From contig CAZGEG010000003.1 in assembly GCA_964524835.1 (NCBI GenBank), forward strand, positions 62,001 to 126,000: a DNA stretch of 64,000 nt. The letters are read 5' to 3'. A model generated the notes under the pieces. The model searched no databases. It worked only from the letters and a program-made list of their open reading frames with translations, and was not told the origin of the DNA. Of this stretch, positions 31,947-39,807 are shown in pieces. Each line of letters starts with the position of its first letter. Positions within the stretch are counted from its first letter, which is position 1. A program made the translations under genes and the position numbers. This DNA comes from JACRCG01 sp964524835. GTDB lineage: Bacteria > Desulfobacterota > Desulfuromonadia > Geobacterales > Pseudopelobacteraceae.

Positions 31947-32852
31947 ATGTTCAACCGCCACAACCTCGAAGAGATCCGCGACCGCGCCCGTTCAGCCTTC
32001 ATCGGCATGGCGATCGGCGATGCCCTGGGCGCCACGGTCGAATTCATGACCGCATCCGAAATTGCCTCAAAATACGGCACGTTCCGGGACATTGTCGGCG
32101 GCGGCTGGCTGCGGCTGAAACCGGGGCAGGTAACCGACGATACCGAAATGGCGCTCTGCATCGCCCGGGCTATCGTAAAAAACCAGGGCTGGTCGCTGGA
32201 GGCGGTAGCGGACAATTTTGCCGCCTGGCTCAAGTCCCGCCCGGTCGATTGCGGCGATACCTGCCGCAAGGGAATCCGCGCCTACCTTCTGCACGGGCAG
32301 CTGGTATCGCCGCCGAATGAATGGGATGCCGGCAACGGCGCGGCCATGCGCCTCCTGCCGGCGGCCCTTTTTTCCATTCCCGATGAGGAGCTGCTTAAAA
32401 AATACGTGCTTGAGCAGGCCCACATCACCCACAACAATCCGCTATCGGATGCCGCCTGCCTCTGCCTGGGACGGCTGCTGCACATGGCTCTCTGCGGCGC
32501 CGAAAAAAGCCGCCTGCGCCGCACTGCCGACGGCTTGGTGACCAGGTATCCCACCTTTGCCTTTGAGCCGTATCGCGGCCTGGCTACCGGCTATGTCGTC
32601 GATACGATGCAGACCGTGTGTCACTGGTTTTTTCGTGGCAGGAGCTTTGAGGAATGCCTGGTCGGGACGGTCAATCAGGGGGGTGACGCGGATACGACCG
32701 GCGCGATCTGCGGCATGCTGGCCGGGGCCTATTATGGGATGGCAGCCATTCCTAAGCGGTGGATAAAGAAGATGGATGCCGCAGTAATCGCCGAGATCGA
32801 GGTCATGGTTGAGCGGTTGATTGCGGCAAGTCCGGCGGGTAGGATGTTTTAA
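31947..32852 (+). CDS. draG: ADP-ribosylglycohydrolase, DraG-like
   Basis: A 301-aa hydrolase of the DraG family, which removes ADP-ribose from NifH arginine and so restores nitrogenase activity. Dinuclear metal-site motifs are visible: GMAIGDALGATVEF, VTDDTEMAL and the C-terminal NQGGDADTTGAICG. ATG 31947 has AGGAAAGGTTCTCC upstream. It is divergent from nifB. The partner transferase gene draT is not in this window, so either it lies elsewhere or this enzyme acts on another ADP-ribosylated target; the macro-domain-like protein at 6.6 kb is a second potential ADP-ribose protein. Confidence 0.88.
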   Translation: MFNRHNLEEIRDRARSAFIGMAIGDALGATVEFMTASEIASKYGTFRDIVGGGWLRLKPGQVTDDTEMALCIARAIVKNQGWSLEAVADNFAAWLKSRPVDCGDTCRKGIRAYLLHGQLVSPPNEWDAGNGAAMRLLPAALFSIPDEELLKKYVLEQAHITHNNPLSDAACLCLGRLLHMALCGAEKSRLRRTADGLVTRYPTFAFEPYRGLATGYVVDTMQTVCHWFFRGRSFEECLVGTVNQGGDADTTGAICGMLAGAYYGMAAIPKRWIKKMDAAVIAEIEVMVERLIAASPAGRMF

Positions 32853-32996
32853 GGGTGAAGAGTGAGGAGTGAGGAAAAAGCGAAAGGCAGGGTTAACTGG
32901 AGGGCTGCCGTTGCATTCCATACTCTATGCCATGTCCCACCGGGCCATCGTCGTTTTTTTCACTCTTCACTCTTCACATTTCACCCCTCACTCTTC
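32853..32996. repeat. Heptad inverted-repeat element downstream of the ANTAR gene
   Basis: GGGTGAAGAGTGAGGAGTGA (32853-32872), built of GTGARGA heptads, recurs inverted and longer at 32960-32996 as TCACTCTTCACTCTTCACAT and following TCACCCC/TCACTCT units. The right end overlaps the last three codons and stop of the ANTAR regulator gene. A second copy of this class lies on the other side of that gene. Heptanucleotide tandem repeats like these are scattered in many bacterial genomes. Confidence 0.7.
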
Positions 32997-33554
32997 TTTC
33001 AAAATCCCGTCCGCTACCTGCCGCAGTGTTTTGCGTTTGTCCATCGCCGCCTTCTGCATGATGCGGTAGGCCTCCGCCTCGGGTACGCGGTTCCTTTCCA
33101 TCACAATCCCCTTGGCTTTTTCGATGATTTTGCGGTTCTCGATCAGTTCGCGCAGGTCGTCGATCTTCTCTTTCAGGTTTTCGACCTCTTCAACATGCTG
33201 CAGGGCGATTTCTATCGCCGGCAAAAGATCCTGCTGCCGGAGCGGTTTGGTTAAAAAAGCGGCAATTCCGCTTGCCGATGCCCGTTTAACAGTCGCGCTG
33301 TCGCAGGCGCTCGTCAGCAGCATGATCGGAATCTTCAGCTTTTTCCTGATCTCCACCGCGGCGGTTATGCCGTCCATTCCGGGCATGGCAACGTCCAGGA
33401 TCGCCATATCGGGAAAACTCGCCAACGCGAGCTCCACGGCTTTTGCGCCGTCTCCGCACTCCAGTATCTCATCAAAGCCGAGATCGACCAGCATGCTCTT
33501 CAGGTTCACCCTGATGAGCGGTTCGTCGTCACAAATCAGTATGGATTTACTCAT
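32988..33554 (-). CDS. Response regulator with ANTAR RNA-binding domain (GnfR-like antiterminator)
   Basis: A 188-aa protein: REC domain with Asp54 (MAILDVAMPGMDG) and Lys103 (LTKPL), a coiled coil at ~120-140, and an ANTAR domain at ~128-184 with the hallmark RKIIEKAKGIVMER and a C-terminal AMDKRKTLRQVADGIL. ANTAR proteins such as AmiR, NasR and EutV bind paired RNA hairpins in leaders and prevent termination; in Geobacter sulfurreducens the ANTAR regulator GnfR controls nitrogen-fixation genes. Here the gene has its own sigma54 promoter 29 bp upstream and sits near nifB. Its kinase is not adjacent. Start ATG 33554 has GGGGGAAACAACC upstream. Confidence 0.92.
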   Translation of the reverse strand: MSKSILICDDEPLIRVNLKSMLVDLGFDEILECGDGAKAVELALASFPDMAILDVAMPGMDGITAAVEIRKKLKIPIMLLTSACDSATVKRASASGIAAFLTKPLRQQDLLPAIEIALQHVEEVENLKEKIDDLRELIENRKIIEKAKGIVMERNRVPEAEAYRIMQKAAMDKRKTLRQVADGILKEE

Positions 33555-33582
33555 GGTTGTTTCCCCCTGAACCGGGGAGGTA

Positions 33583-33597
33583 GCATGAGACGTGCCA
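33583..33597 (-). promoter_or_regulatory. Sigma54 promoter of the ANTAR regulator
   Basis: Minus-strand TGGCACGTCTCATGC, the fourth TGGCAC-N5-ATGC site in the window. The predicted start near 33571 leaves a leader of only ~17 nt, so this transcript has no room for a leader terminator, unlike nifH and nifB. This fits a regulator that must be made before the attenuated genes. Confidence 0.85.
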
Positions 33598-33610
33598 CAT
33601 GGGAGTAAAA

Positions 33611-33728
33611 GGTGGGAGGTGGGAGGTGGGAGGGGTGAAGGGTGAAGGGAAGAAGGAAGACGGGTTAAAAAGTGATGGGTTAAAGGTTGAGGATTTCCCT
33701 GACCACCTTCACCCCTCACCCCTCACTC
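33611..33728. repeat. Heptad inverted-repeat element upstream of the ANTAR gene
   Basis: Three GGTGGGA heptads (33611-33631) followed by GGGTGAA units to ~33650, and an inverted block CCTTCACCCCTCACCCCTCA at 33706-33725. It directly follows the sigma54 promoter of the ANTAR gene, where upstream activator sites are expected, and ends at the RlpA stop codon. Same class as 32853-32996. Confidence 0.7.
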
Positions 33729-33730
33729 TA

Positions 33731-34201
33731 TCAGGCCGGCTCTTTCAGCTTCTCTTCGAGGAGGGGGATGATCACAACCCTGATCTTCCCCTTGCCCCAC
33801 AGGCCGATTTTTTTGGCCGCGGCACGTGACAGATCAATGAAGTGAAACGATTTCGGGGCGCAGCGGTCGTTAATGGTGACGTGGACTTCCTGTTTGCTGA
33901 CCGGATTAACGACCCGCACCACCGTGCCGAGCGGCAGGCTCTGGTGCGCGGCGGTCAACTTTTCGGGATTGTAGCGGTGTCCGGAGGCAGTCCGGCGCCC
34001 CTCGAATCTGCGGGCGTAGTACGAGGCGAAGCCTTCGACCGATTCATACCGGCTGCTTTTCCGGACGAGTTCTTCCAGATTGGTCGGATCCGGCAGGGAG
34101 CCGTCTCCATCCGGGAGGGACTCCGCGCCTGCCGGCGACAGCAGCAACAGGGAGGACAGGCAAACAACCACGGCTATCATATTGATATTCAGTCGATTCA
34201 T
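33731..34201 (-). CDS. rlpA: RlpA-like septal ring lytic transglycosylase (double-psi beta-barrel)
   Basis: A 156-aa exported protein: signal peptide ~1-27 (LLLLSPAGAES) and a double-psi beta-barrel with GFASYYARRFEGRRTASGHRYNP, LPLGTVVRVVNP and VTINDRCAP. RlpA family members cleave peptidoglycan glycans lacking stem peptides or act structurally at septa. There is no lipobox cysteine and no SPOR domain, so it is a short, soluble variant. ATG 34201 has AAGGATCGC upstream. It follows the SDR gene on the same strand with 31 bp between. Confidence 0.85.
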   Translation of the reverse strand: MNRLNINMIAVVVCLSSLLLLSPAGAESLPDGDGSLPDPTNLEELVRKSSRYESVEGFASYYARRFEGRRTASGHRYNPEKLTAAHQSLPLGTVVRVVNPVSKQEVHVTINDRCAPKSFHFIDLSRAAAKKIGLWGKGKIRVVIIPLLEEKLKEPA

Positions 34202-34232
34202 GCGATCCTTATACAATACCGGCGCATGCCGG

Positions 34233-35120
34233 TCAAGTTTTGTGCAGATATTCAGCAATGCCGGCCTTCAATCCGCGCGGTTCAAATCCGAAGCTCTGCC
34301 GCCATTCACCGTTGCAGATGCTCTCCTCCAGCAGCATCTGCAGCTGATCCATGGTGATCGGAAACTGCGGGATCTCCTGCGCAATCGGGATGACCAACTT
34401 CATCAGTCCCAGCGGCAGGTGCGGCTTGAACGGTCGCGACCGCCCCAGCGCGAAGGCGATCATATCGAGCAGCTCTTCATAGCTTACGCGGTCGCCCCCG
34501 CACAATTCATACGCCTGGCCGACCGACCCCGGCATCTCCAGTGCGAGCGCAAAACAGCGGGCCACATCATCGGCATGAATCGGCTGCAGCCGGTAGCTGC
34601 CGGAACCGATGACCGGCATGACCGGAGCGAGCCGCAACTGCGCCGCCAGCATGTTGATGAACGCGTCGTGCGGCCCGAAGATCAGCGACGGGCGGAAGAT
34701 CGTCCACTCCAGACCGCTCCCCCGCACCGATTCCTCCGCCAGCCACTTGGACCGGTGATAGGCCGAAACCGCATCCGCCCGCACCCCCAGGGCCGACATC
34801 TGCAGATAGCGGCGGATGCCGCTCCCGGAAGCGGCCTCCAGCAGGTTCGCCGTGGCCTGGACATGCAGCTTCTCGAAGGTGACTCCTCTTGCAGGAAACT
34901 CCCGGATAATGCCGACCAGGTTGATCACGGCATCACAACCGCGCACACCCTCGGCAAAGCTCCCCGGCCGGGTCACATCCCCTTCGAAGAGCTCGATGCC
35001 GCTCTCTTGCGCGCCTCCCCTGCGGTGAACGAGCAGGCGCAATTCGTGTCCGCGCTCGCGCAGCGCCCGGCAGACATGTCCGCCGACAAATCCGGTTCCT
35101 CCACTGATAAAGATCTTCAT
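34233..35120 (-). CDS. NAD(P)-binding SDR-family protein (NDUFA9-like)
   Basis: A 295-aa atypical/extended SDR: Rossmann GGTGFVGGH (7-15), acidic residues after strand 2, INLVGIIRE, and Tyr-xxx-Lys in SAYHRSKWLAEE. Closest to the complex I NDUFA9/YbjT-like group, which bind NADP(H), often without proven catalysis. GGGGGGCGACAAC precedes ATG 35120. The gene starts 14 bp after the stop of the E2 gene, so it is probably the fourth gene of the dehydrogenase operon, though a functional link is not evident. Confidence 0.85.
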   Translation of the reverse strand: MKIFISGGTGFVGGHVCRALRERGHELRLLVHRRGGAQESGIELFEGDVTRPGSFAEGVRGCDAVINLVGIIREFPARGVTFEKLHVQATANLLEAASGSGIRRYLQMSALGVRADAVSAYHRSKWLAEESVRGSGLEWTIFRPSLIFGPHDAFINMLAAQLRLAPVMPVIGSGSYRLQPIHADDVARCFALALEMPGSVGQAYELCGGDRVSYEELLDMIAFALGRSRPFKPHLPLGLMKLVIPIAQEIPQFPITMDQLQMLLEESICNGEWRQSFGFEPRGLKAGIAEYLHKT

Positions 35121-35134
35121 GTTGTCGCCCCCCG

Positions 35135-36373
35135 TCAGGCCGCCAGTTCGGCCGGATGTTCCAGCAGCCGTTTGATTTCGCCGAGAAAAGCGGCGGCGGT
35201 GACGCCATCGACGATGCGGTGGTCGCAGGAGAGGGTCGCCGTCATCAGGCGCGCGGCCTGAATCTCGCCGTTGCGAACCAGCGGACGGTCCGCCACCCTG
35301 CCGACACCCAGGATGGCGGCCTGCCCAGGCATGATGATCGAGGCCAGAGAATCGGCGCCGTACATTCCCAGGTTGGAAACGCTGAAGCTCCCCCCCGATA
35401 TTTCGTCCACAGACAGCCCCCCCATCCGGGCCCGTTCGGCCAGCCGCGAGGATTCTGCGGTCAGTTCTCGCACCCCCTTGCCATTGGCTCCCCTGATTAC
35501 CGGCATCTGCAGCCCGTCGTCCAGAGCTACGGCGAAGGCCAGGTTGACGTCGGGATAATTGACGATGCCCCCGACTACGTAGCCGGAGTTGAGCGCCGGA
35601 AAAGCGGTCAGCGCCTTGGCGACGGCGGCCAGGATCAGGGCGTTCAGCGACACGGCAACCCCTTCACCCTTCAGCCCCCGGATAACCAGTTCGGCCTGGC
35701 CCATCTCGATCTCGCGCGTCAGGTAAAAATGCGGGATAGTTCGCCACGAGTCGCCGGTGGTGCGGGCAATGGCGCTCCGCATGCGGCTGAAAGGCGTTGC
35801 AAGCGCCGGCTCGGCAGCGGCCGGCGCTGCGCCGGGCGGCGGCTGCGTGTGCGCCTCCGGCTGCGCCTGAGGGTGCCGCGGCACATGACGTTCCAGATCC
35901 TCCAGCATGATCCTCCCCTCCGGGCCGCTGCCGACGACCTGCGCCAGATCGACACCCAGCTCACCGGCACGCCTTCTCACAACCGGCGCCGCCTGAGAAG
36001 AGTGCGTAACGCTCCGTTCAAATGCCGCGACCGGGGGTGCCTGGTTTGTCGTTGCCGGGATCGGCTCCGCTGCTGCTGAAGTTGGCGCCGGAGGTGGAGC
36101 GGTATCTGTCCGGGCAGGATGAGAGACAGCTTCACCCGCTTCACCGATCAAGCCGATCACGGTCCCGACCGGCACCAGTTCGCCGGCCTGAACCCGCTGT
36201 TCCAGCAGAATGCCCGAGGCGAAAGCCTCCAGGTCCATGGTGGCCTTGTCGGTCTCCACCTCGGCGATGATGTCGCCCCGCTCGATCCGCTCGCCGACGC
36301 TCTTGCGCCATGTACCAAGCTGCCCCTCGGTCATCGTGTCGGACAGCTTCGGCATGGTGATTTCAATTGCCAT
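35135..36373 (-). CDS. 2-oxoacid dehydrogenase E2 component (dihydrolipoamide acyltransferase)
   Basis: A 412-aa E2: lipoyl domain ~1-78 with lipoylated Lys in EVETDKATMDLEA (Lys44), a Pro/Ala-rich linker, peripheral subunit-binding domain ~128-165 (RRRAGELGVDLAQVVGSG), a second linker, and the catalytic acyltransferase domain ending with DHRIVDGVTAAAF. It transfers the acyl group from E1 to CoA. The set E1a-E1b-E2 without an adjacent E3 is typical of pyruvate or acetoin dehydrogenases; sequence alone does not separate the two here. Confidence 0.93.
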   Translation of the reverse strand: MAIEITMPKLSDTMTEGQLGTWRKSVGERIERGDIIAEVETDKATMDLEAFASGILLEQRVQAGELVPVGTVIGLIGEAGEAVSHPARTDTAPPPAPTSAAAEPIPATTNQAPPVAAFERSVTHSSQAAPVVRRRAGELGVDLAQVVGSGPEGRIMLEDLERHVPRHPQAQPEAHTQPPPGAAPAAAEPALATPFSRMRSAIARTTGDSWRTIPHFYLTREIEMGQAELVIRGLKGEGVAVSLNALILAAVAKALTAFPALNSGYVVGGIVNYPDVNLAFAVALDDGLQMPVIRGANGKGVRELTAESSRLAERARMGGLSVDEISGGSFSVSNLGMYGADSLASIIMPGQAAILGVGRVADRPLVRNGEIQAARLMTATLSCDHRIVDGVTAAAFLGEIKRLLEHPAELAA

Positions 36374-36402
36374 ATACCCCCCCGCTCATCACATGTGAAG
36401 CT

Positions 36403-37389
36403 TTAAACCATAACCTCTTTTACCGCTTTTGCAATACTCTCCGCCTGGGGAATACAGATCTTTTCGATCTTGCGGGAGTAGGGCATCGGGACATCCAGCC
36501 CGGCCACGCGCCTGACCGGCGCCAGCAGGCTTTCGAAACAGGCCTCGTGGATGCGGTGGGCGATGTCGCCCCCCAGTCCGGCGGTGCGCCAGCACTCCTC
36601 GACGACCACCGCCCGGCCGGTCCGGCGGGCCGATTCGATCACCGTCTCCATATCCAGCGGGCTCAAGGTGCGCAGGTCGATCACCTCGCAGGAGATCCCC
36701 TCCTTGTCCAGCCCGGCGGCGGCCTGCAGGGCCAGAATGCTCATGCGGGCATAGGCCACGATCGTCACGTCACTGCCGCTGCGCAAGACCGCTGCCTGTC
36801 CGAAGGGCACCAGGAATTCAGGGTCGAGCGGCACCTCCCCCTTGCTGTTGTAGAGCAGTTCGTGCTCCAGGAAGATGACCGGGTTGTTGTCGCGGATGGC
36901 GCTCTTCAGCAGTCCCTTGGCGTCGGCCGGCGTCGCCGGATAGGCGATGCGCAGTCCGGGGCAGTGCATGAAATAGCTCTCCAGTGACTGGGAATGCTGG
37001 GCCCCCAGCTGGCTGCCGCCGCCGCCCGGCATGCGCACCACCATCGGCAGAAAGGTCTGGCCGCCGAACATGGAGCGCACCTTGGCCATGTGGTTGATGA
37101 TCTGGTCCATCGCCAGCAGGGCGAAGTTGACCGTCATCAGCTCGGCCACCGGCCGGAGCCCCCCCATGGCGGCACCCACCGCCACCCCGACGATGGTGTT
37201 CTCCGAGATCGGGGTGTCCCTGACCCGCTCCTCGCCGAATTCGGCCAGAAGGCCGCGGGTGACCTTGAAGGAGCCCTCGTAGAGTGCCACGTCCTCCCCC
37301 CAGAGCACCACCGACGGGTCACGGCGCATCTCTTCCTTCAGGGCCAGGTTCAGGGCATCGCGGTAGGTCATCTCAGACATAGATGTCAT
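36403..37389 (-). CDS. 2-oxoacid dehydrogenase E1 beta subunit
   Basis: A 328-aa transketolase-type beta subunit (MTYRDALNLALKEEM, GEDVALYEGSFKVT, PISENTIVGVAVGAAMGG, FLEHELLYN). With E1 alpha it decarboxylates the oxoacid using thiamine diphosphate. I chose ATG 37389, which has GGAGGTGTTCA in front; it overlaps the alpha gene by 17 bp. It lies 29 bp before the E2 gene. Confidence 0.94.
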   Translation of the reverse strand: MTSMSEMTYRDALNLALKEEMRRDPSVVLWGEDVALYEGSFKVTRGLLAEFGEERVRDTPISENTIVGVAVGAAMGGLRPVAELMTVNFALLAMDQIINHMAKVRSMFGGQTFLPMVVRMPGGGGSQLGAQHSQSLESYFMHCPGLRIAYPATPADAKGLLKSAIRDNNPVIFLEHELLYNSKGEVPLDPEFLVPFGQAAVLRSGSDVTIVAYARMSILALQAAAGLDKEGISCEVIDLRTLSPLDMETVIESARRTGRAVVVEECWRTAGLGGDIAHRIHEACFESLLAPVRRVAGLDVPMPYSRKIEKICIPQAESIAKAVKEVMV

Positions 37390-38350
37390 TGAACACCTCC
37401 TCGTCCTCCGGCCAGGGGGACTCTTCGGCAAACCGCACCGCCTCCTCTACCACCGCCCGGGCCTTTGCCGTGACCGCCTCCAGCTGTTCGCCGGTGGCGA
37501 CCCCTTCTTCCAGCAGGCGTTTGGCAAAGCCGGGAATCGGGTCACGCGCCTTCCAGACCTCGTGCTCGGCCGCCGAACGGTACTTGGCCGGGTCGGCCAT
37601 GGAGTGGCCGCGGAAGCGGTAGGTGACCGCCTCGATAAAATAGGGGCGCGATGTTTCGCGTACCTTCTCCGCGGCATGCTTGACCGCCTTGTAGACGGCT
37701 ATCACATCCATGCCGTCCACCTTTTCCGAGGGGATGTCATAGCCGCAGGTGCGCTTAAAGATGCTGGCCAAGGCCGATGAGCGGTGCACCTCGGTGCCGA
37801 TGCCGTAGAAATTGTTCTCGCAGATGAAGAGCACCGGCAGTTCCCACAGCCTGGCCCAGTTGAGCGATTCATGAAAAGTACCCTGGTTGACCGCCCCGTC
37901 GCCGAAGAAGCAGGCGGCAATACGGTCCTCCCCGCGGTACTTGGCGGAGAAAGCCAGGCCGACCGCGATCGGGAACTGTCCCCCCACGATGGCATACCCC
38001 CCCATGAAGTTGAGCTGAGGGGCAAAAAGGTGCATGGAGCCCCCCTTCCCCTTGCAGAGGCCGGTGGCCTTGCCGAACAGCTCCGCCATCACCCGGCGCG
38101 GTTCGGCGCCCCGCACGATGGCCTGGGCATGTTCACGGTAGGCGGACAGAATATAATCCTCACCGTGCAACCCGGCCGTCGCTCCGACCGCCACCGCCTC
38201 CTGCCCGCTGTACAGATGCAGAAAACCGGTGATGTGACCCTTGGTGTACTGCTCGGCGCACGACTCCTCGAACTCGCGCGACAGCACCATCTGCTCATAC
38301 AGCCTGAGCAACTCCTGATCGGGCAGCACCGCCCTCAGCCTCGTTTCCAT
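37373..38350 (-). CDS. 2-oxoacid dehydrogenase E1 alpha subunit
   Basis: A 325-aa thiamine-diphosphate-binding subunit with the motif GDGAVNQGTFHESLN...CENN and the phosphorylation-loop-like RFRGHSMADPAKYRS. The closest families are PdhA and AcoA. GGTGAGGT precedes ATG 38350. First gene of the E1a-E1b-E2-SDR unit; downstream overlap with E1 beta shows tight coupling. No regulatory site was recognised upstream. Confidence 0.94.
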   Translation of the reverse strand: METRLRAVLPDQELLRLYEQMVLSREFEESCAEQYTKGHITGFLHLYSGQEAVAVGATAGLHGEDYILSAYREHAQAIVRGAEPRRVMAELFGKATGLCKGKGGSMHLFAPQLNFMGGYAIVGGQFPIAVGLAFSAKYRGEDRIAACFFGDGAVNQGTFHESLNWARLWELPVLFICENNFYGIGTEVHRSSALASIFKRTCGYDIPSEKVDGMDVIAVYKAVKHAAEKVRETSRPYFIEAVTYRFRGHSMADPAKYRSAAEHEVWKARDPIPGFAKRLLEEGVATGEQLEAVTAKARAVVEEAVRFAEESPWPEDEEVFNDIYV

Positions 38351-38385
38351 ACCTCACCCCGATTCCAGGACAGCGCAAGTGATGT

Positions 38386-38583
38386 TCAGTGGGTCGTTTC
38401 GGAGCATTCAGCGCGCTCCCAGGAGTCCAGCTCGCCGTTATTCAGCCGTACCTGAACCGTTTCTCCGGCATTGGTGCAGCCAAATGACATTCCCGTCTCC
38501 CCTGTTTTTATATTTCTGAGCAGGACCGGCTCTTCACGCTGCTCGGTCCAGTAGCATACCTTGTTGTATTCTGCTGTTTTCAT
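38386..38583 (-). CDS. Small hypothetical protein (65 aa)
   Basis: No family recognised. The frame starts MKTAEYNKVCYWTEQREEPV, is hydrophilic and carries three cysteines (CYW, FGCTN, AECSE), with GGTGAGGTATGAACC in front of ATG 38583. It lies 35 bp upstream of the E1 alpha gene and 42 bp after the ferritin-like gene, all on one strand, so it is probably transcribed. The Cys content hints at metal or redox function, unproven. Confidence 0.6.
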   Translation of the reverse strand: MKTAEYNKVCYWTEQREEPVLLRNIKTGETGMSFGCTNAGETVQVRLNNGELDSWERAECSETTH

Positions 38584-38625
38584 GGTTCATACCTCACCAT
38601 CATACCAAAAGGTTGTGTATCCGTT

Positions 38626-39120
38626 TCAGAGCGGGCGATTATTGGAGAACTCACCCCACTCCAGATAGTATTTCGGTGCCTCCACAAACTCGTAAATCCC
38701 CTCGATCTCCTCCAGGTGCCTTTTTTCATCTTCCACAAACCAGTTCAGCAGGGCCTTGACCTGCTCTCCCTCTTCCACCCTGGCCATCCCTTCACAAAGC
38801 GTGATCATCTCACCTTCAGCACGAACCACATGGCCGAAGGCGTCACGGTCATCCCGCATTTCCTTATTAAAATCACGGGCGGTCAGTGCCATACGGCAGC
38901 CGTTTATCACATGCCCGGCACGTTCGGTCAACTCCGACGTCAGATCTTCACTCCGGACGGTCTCCATCAGGGGCGCCAGAAGATCCATATGACGCTTCCG
39001 GCTATCGGCCAGAAGTTCGTAGAGCCCCCTCAACTCCGGATCGGTAGTCCCGGCAGCAAGGGCACGGTAGAAACTGAGGCAATCATTTTCAAAACTGCTT
39101 AGAAATTCAAGCGTGTTCAT
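38626..39120 (-). CDS. Ferritin-like/rubrerythrin-type four-helix protein
   Basis: A 164-aa helical protein of the ferritin-like superfamily. The fourth helix has the diiron ExxH motif (EDEKRHLEEIE), but the second-helix equivalent reads DSRKRHMDLL with no glutamate three residues before the histidine, so the metal site may be incomplete. AAAGGAGGTGAGCTGT precedes ATG 39120. A stress-response or iron-handling role is possible. It appears to be the first gene of a run that includes the 65-aa protein and perhaps the dehydrogenase. Confidence 0.8.
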   Translation of the reverse strand: MNTLEFLSSFENDCLSFYRALAAGTTDPELRGLYELLADSRKRHMDLLAPLMETVRSEDLTSELTERAGHVINGCRMALTARDFNKEMRDDRDAFGHVVRAEGEMITLCEGMARVEEGEQVKALLNWFVEDEKRHLEEIEGIYEFVEAPKYYLEWGEFSNNRPL

Positions 39121-39145
39121 ACAGCTCACCTCCTTTTACAAAGAC

Positions 39146-39151
39146 AGTATA
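39146..39151 (-). promoter_or_regulatory. Possible sigma70 -10 element before the ferritin-like gene
   Basis: Minus-strand TGTGCTATACT contains TATACT 26 bp before the start codon. The -35 region (TTAGGT at 17-bp spacing) is weak, so an activator or alternative sigma factor may be needed. Confidence 0.4.
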
Positions 39152-39206
39152 GCACAGAACCATAAAAGACCTAATAAGTCTTTTTACGTTTCGGAGCCGG
39201 ACACGG

Positions 39207-39241
39207 AAAAGCCCGTTCCGGGCTGCCGGCAACGGGCTTTT
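39207..39241 (-). terminator. Intrinsic terminator after the receptor/cheW unit
   Basis: AAAAGCCCGTT (39207-39217) and AACGGGCTTTT (39231-39241) form a perfect 11-bp stem around a 13-nt loop with A/T tracts on both sides. It lies ~50 bp after the cheW stop codon on the minus strand and isolates it from the ferritin-like gene. Confidence 0.9.
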
Positions 39242-39288
39242 GCTGCATATAAAAATTGTCCGGTGGAGGGTTTCCGGGAGCGCCCGGA

Positions 39289-39786
39289 TCAATCGATGAA
39301 GCTCTCCCGCTCAACTTCAGAAAACATCCGGTCGATATCCATGATGATCAGCAGCCGCTCGGCGTGGTTGAAAACGCCGGTTATGAACTCCTGGCCGATG
39401 CCGCCGGAAAGCACCAGCGAGGGAGGGGGCTGGATCTCGCTGCTGTGGATGCGGATGACTTCAGAAACCGCATCGACGATGAAACCGGTCAGGCTGCCGG
39501 CTACATCCATGATGATGATGCGGGTCTGGCCGCTGTTTTCGTTCTCCTCCAGACCGAATCGCCTCCGCATGGAGATGATCGGGATGACCTTGCCGCGCAG
39601 GTTGATGATCCCCTCGACGTACTGCGGCACATTAGGCATTTTGGTTATGGTCGGCATGCGGATGATCTCGCGCACCTTGAGCACTTCCACCCCGTACTCT
39701 TCATCGGCCAGCATGAAGCTGACCAGCTGGATCAGCTCGCCCTGCCGGGTATTTTCGCTCACTTTCACCAATGCGTTAGTGGACAT
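39289..39786 (-). CDS. cheW: Chemotaxis coupling protein CheW (copy 2)
   Basis: CheW adaptor (165 aa) nearly identical to the 17.6-kb copy from LIQLVSFMLA through MDIDRMFS; most of the differences are at the two ends. Gene order is reversed relative to that locus: here the receptor comes first and cheW second, 21 bp apart. ACGGAGACCTACAC is the ribosome site. It presumably docks the adjacent receptor into the same array as the first cluster. A strong terminator follows. Confidence 0.95.
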   Translation of the reverse strand: MSTNALVKVSENTRQGELIQLVSFMLADEEYGVEVLKVREIIRMPTITKMPNVPQYVEGIINLRGKVIPIISMRRRFGLEENENSGQTRIIIMDVAGSLTGFIVDAVSEVIRIHSSEIQPPPSLVLSGGIGQEFITGVFNHAERLLIIMDIDRMFSEVERESFID

Positions 39787-39807
39787 GTGTAGGTCTCCGT
39801 TCGTGAA

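Noticed and set aside
32853..33728. CRISPR array
   Set aside because: The repeats are 7-bp units in direct and inverted orientation without regular spacers and without cas genes.
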